A stretch of 6,975 nucleotides of DNA, taken from contig PIVQ01000378.1 of assembly GCA_003354055.1 (NCBI GenBank), forward strand, positions 1 to 6,975, in the 5' to 3' direction. Each line of letters begins with the position of its first letter. The stretch's first letter is position 1. Under the pieces are notes generated by a model. The model did no database searches. It had not been told where the DNA came from and saw only the letters and a list, made by a program, of their open reading frames with translations. This document shows positions 4,988 to 6,975 of this stretch, in pieces. The stretch comes from Desulfobacteraceae bacterium (lineage in GTDB: Bacteria; Desulfobacterota; Desulfobacteria; Desulfobacterales; Desulfobacteraceae). Position numbers and translations under genes: made by a program.

Positions 4988-6975
4988 ATGGTACACCAAA
5001 AACAGCCCGGGAAAATAAATGTCAGAGATAGGGTTGCCTGTTTCAGTCCATTGGCAGGTGCCTTGACCCTTGAATCCGTGCTATCCGAAGAAGATGTATT
5101 CAAATATATTGAAAGGGTGAAGGGCGGTTTTGACCAGAAACTGTATCAGCAGGTGATCGGCGCTGCAAATCCCTACAAGGAAGGGGATGAAACCCTGGGT
5201 GTAGCAGCGGCCGATGATCTGTCCAGGGCCAATGCACGGGTGCTTCTTTCCAACACGAAGATTCGGAAAATACACGAGTACCCCTTGTTTGAGGACCGGC
5301 TTCAGAAATTGATCTGGGAAACCACGGATTCAGCCTGGTATGAACGGATCAAAGACATGACAATGGGGGAGTTGAAAGCTTTCCTTCTGAATCGCGCGGA
5401 AGCGGATGTCAAAGACGTCATGCAGGGCTTTGACAGTGATGTGATCGCCTGCGTTGTAAAGCTGATGAGCAATGCGGAGCTGACCGTGGTCGGTCAAAAG
5501 GTTTTCAATCCCCTCCCGGGAAGTCGGATCGGGGCAAAAGGATATCTTGGTGCGCGGGTTCAGCCCAATTCCCCCACTGACAATCCCGAAGACATTATGT
5601 GGCAGGTCTTTGACGGATGGAGCTATGCAACGGGTGATGTGGTGCTCGGTACAAACCCGGTTTCAGATTCAATAGAAAATATTGCGGGCATCCAAAATGT
5701 TTTAAAGGACGTTGTCGTTACTTTCGGTCTTGAGGAGGTCATACCCTGGTGTGTGCTTGCCCATGTGGACAAACAGCATGAAGTGGATGAAAAATATCCC
5801 GGATCAACCGCACTCTGGTTCCAGAGCCTTGCCGGGTGTGATTATGCGAACCAGACATTTGATATATCCATCGAAAAGATGACAGCCTATGCAAAAATGA
5901 GAAAAGGCCGGTTCGGACTCTACTTTGAAACCGGGCAGGGTGCTGATTTTACCAACGGGGCCGGAAACGGATTCGATATGGTCGTTCATGAATCCAGAAA
6001 ATACGGATTTGCCCGTGCGCTTTCAAAAGAGACGGCAAAAATTTCATCCGGAGGCAGGGTCTGGTCAATTACCAATGATGTAGCCGGATTCATCGGCCCC
6101 GAGGTTTTTAAAAACCGTGAACAATTGGTACGCTGCTGCCTCGAGGATATCGTCATGGGCAAACTCCACGGCCTTACCATCGGCCTGGATGTTTGCTCAA
6201 CGCTTCACATGCCCGTGAATCTTGATGACCTGGACTGGGCCATGGATCGGATCATGCCCGCCAATCCGGCCTATCTTATGGCCCTCCCAACGAAAAACGA
6301 CCCAATGTTGAGTTATCTCACCACCGCTTTCCAGGATCATGTCCGCCTGAGAGACAAGTTCGGCTACAAGGTGAACGACCCGATGTGGGCATTTTTCAAA
6401 AAGATCGGAATAATCGATGAAAAGGGCAGCTTTACCGAACGTGCGGGAGATCCCATTTGGGTTTATTACAAGTACCGGCTGGCAAAAGGAGACAAACGTT
6501 CAAAAAACGAAATTTACGCTGACGGAGAGGAAGCCTTAATGCGTGTCCGGGGCAGGGGGGTTCCCATCGCCAGAGGGTATGGCAAAGAACCCTGGGAGAT
6601 GGACAAGGATCTGAAGGCAAAGATATGGGATCTCTATAATGATGCAAAAATATCCCTCTGGGCTGAATTCACCCCGGAATTTATCAATACCATACCCGAT
6701 GCCCTGCAGGTTGCAACAAGGTCAAAGGGCCGTGAGGACTATATTGCACATCCGTCGACAGGAGAAAAATTGAGTGCCGCAGCCGTTGCGTCCCTGGAAG
6801 AACTGAAGGAATCCTGGGGAAAAACGGTCCCGGATGTTCAAATCGTTATTTCCGATGGCCTGAATACAAAGGCCATCATGGATGAAGGTCATCTTGCGCC
6901 CTACATCGATACGGTCAGCAAAGAACTCGTTAGATTCGGTTATTCCGTCGCAAGCAGCCTTCTTTTGGTCAGATC
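4988..6975 (+). CDS. eutBC: Ethanolamine ammonia-lyase, fused EutB-EutC (3' end outside window)
   Basis: An open frame of 662 full codons with no stop before the window ends. The start is ATG 4988, four bases after GGAGG (4979-4983). Residues about 30-494 are EutB, the barrel subunit that with adenosylcobalamin converts ethanolamine to acetaldehyde and ammonia. The residues that hold substrate in E. coli EutB (Arg160, Gln162, Asn193, Glu287, Asp362) correspond to Arg190 and Gln192 ('ARVQPN'), Asn223 ('GTNPV'), Glu314 ('YFETGQG') and Asp401 ('GLDVC'). The EutB end motif 'ERAGDP' (D488) is also present. Instead of stopping, the chain continues through a charged ~65-residue linker into EutC from about residue 560: 'IAHPSTGEKL', 'VPDVQIVISDGLN' (SDGLN 622-626) and 'DEGHLAPY'. 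EutC's usual N-terminal ~100 residues, which include the microcompartment-targeting peptide in enterics, are not recognisable. The N-terminus is about 30 residues longer than in E. coli, and a 12-residue insertion lies between Glu314 and Asp401. It is probably a soluble cytoplasmic enzyme. Confidence 0.92.
   Translation, partial: MVHQKQPGKINVRDRVACFSPLAGALTLESVLSEEDVFKYIERVKGGFDQKLYQQVIGAANPYKEGDETLGVAAADDLSRANARVLLSNTKIRKIHEYPLFEDRLQKLIWETTDSAWYERIKDMTMGELKAFLLNRAEADVKDVMQGFDSDVIACVVKLMSNAELTVVGQKVFNPLPGSRIGAKGYLGARVQPNSPTDNPEDIMWQVFDGWSYATGDVVLGTNPVSDSIENIAGIQNVLKDVVVTFGLEEVIPWCVLAHVDKQHEVDEKYPGSTALWFQSLAGCDYANQTFDISIEKMTAYAKMRKGRFGLYFETGQGADFTNGAGNGFDMVVHESRKYGFARALSKETAKISSGGRVWSITNDVAGFIGPEVFKNREQLVRCCLEDIVMGKLHGLTIGLDVCSTLHMPVNLDDLDWAMDRIMPANPAYLMALPTKNDPMLSYLTTAFQDHVRLRDKFGYKVNDPMWAFFKKIGIIDEKGSFTERAGDPIWVYYKYRLAKGDKRSKNEIYADGEEALMRVRGRGVPIARGYGKEPWEMDKDLKAKIWDLYNDAKISLWAEFTPEFINTIPDALQVATRSKGREDYIAHPSTGEKLSAAAVASLEELKESWGKTVPDVQIVISDGLNTKAIMDEGHLAPYIDTVSKELVRFGYSVASSLLLVR

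Noticed and set aside
4810..5103. Minus-strand open frames across the broken binding-protein gene and the start of eutBC
   Set aside because: They are antisense shadows; the plus strand encodes recognisable family motifs over the same bases.
1..6975. CRISPR array, tRNA or rRNA genes
   Set aside because: No regularly spaced repeats with unique spacers, no cloverleaf with CCA-type end, and no conserved rRNA segment were seen.

Overview
The window looks like a chromosomal segment from an anaerobic, probably sulfate-reducing, deltaproteobacterium of the Desulfobacterota type. This placement rests on the style of the proteins, the moderate G+C and the mix of transport and ethanolamine genes. It is an inference, not a demonstrated identity. 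All intact genes are on the + strand.

Left block (1-3095): a compact polyamine-type ABC transporter operon. It holds the C-terminal end of a PotA-like ATPase (1-306), a PotB-like permease (293-1162, overlapping the ATPase gene by 14 nt) and a PotC-like permease (1159-2013, joined by an ATGA overlap). About 74 nt further on, after a short 16-bp tandem repeat, lies a complete LacI/GalR-family regulator (2088-3095). No substrate-binding protein of the PotD type is visible; it may lie upstream.

Middle block (3096-4987): a decayed, more A+T-rich patch. It carries the C-terminal fossil of a subclass B1 metallo-beta-lactamase (3155-3322). Next to it is a palindromic, MITE-like element with imperfect ~29-bp inverted ends flanked by CTAA (3319-3443). 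A short minus-strand open frame (3423-3578) runs into that element. One intact exported family 3 solute-binding protein follows (3654-4418, TTG start). A second minus-strand open frame (4431-4598) is of unknown origin. Last comes a wreck of another family 3 binding protein, in which a signal peptide is joined out of frame to the last ~35 residues (4777-4949).

Right block (4988-6975, running off the end): an open frame of 662 codons that is absent from simple complete-ORF lists because it has no stop in the window. It is an ethanolamine ammonia-lyase in which the large subunit EutB (about residues 1-494) is fused through a linker to the EutC light subunit (from about residue 560). The substrate-binding residues known from E. 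coli EutB are conserved at matching positions. No cobalamin riboswitch, EutA or microcompartment gene is visible.

A possible reading is that the cell takes up a small amine through the Pot-like transporter and breaks down ethanolamine with a soluble fused lyase. The link between transporter, regulator and lyase is only by proximity, and a decayed region separates them.
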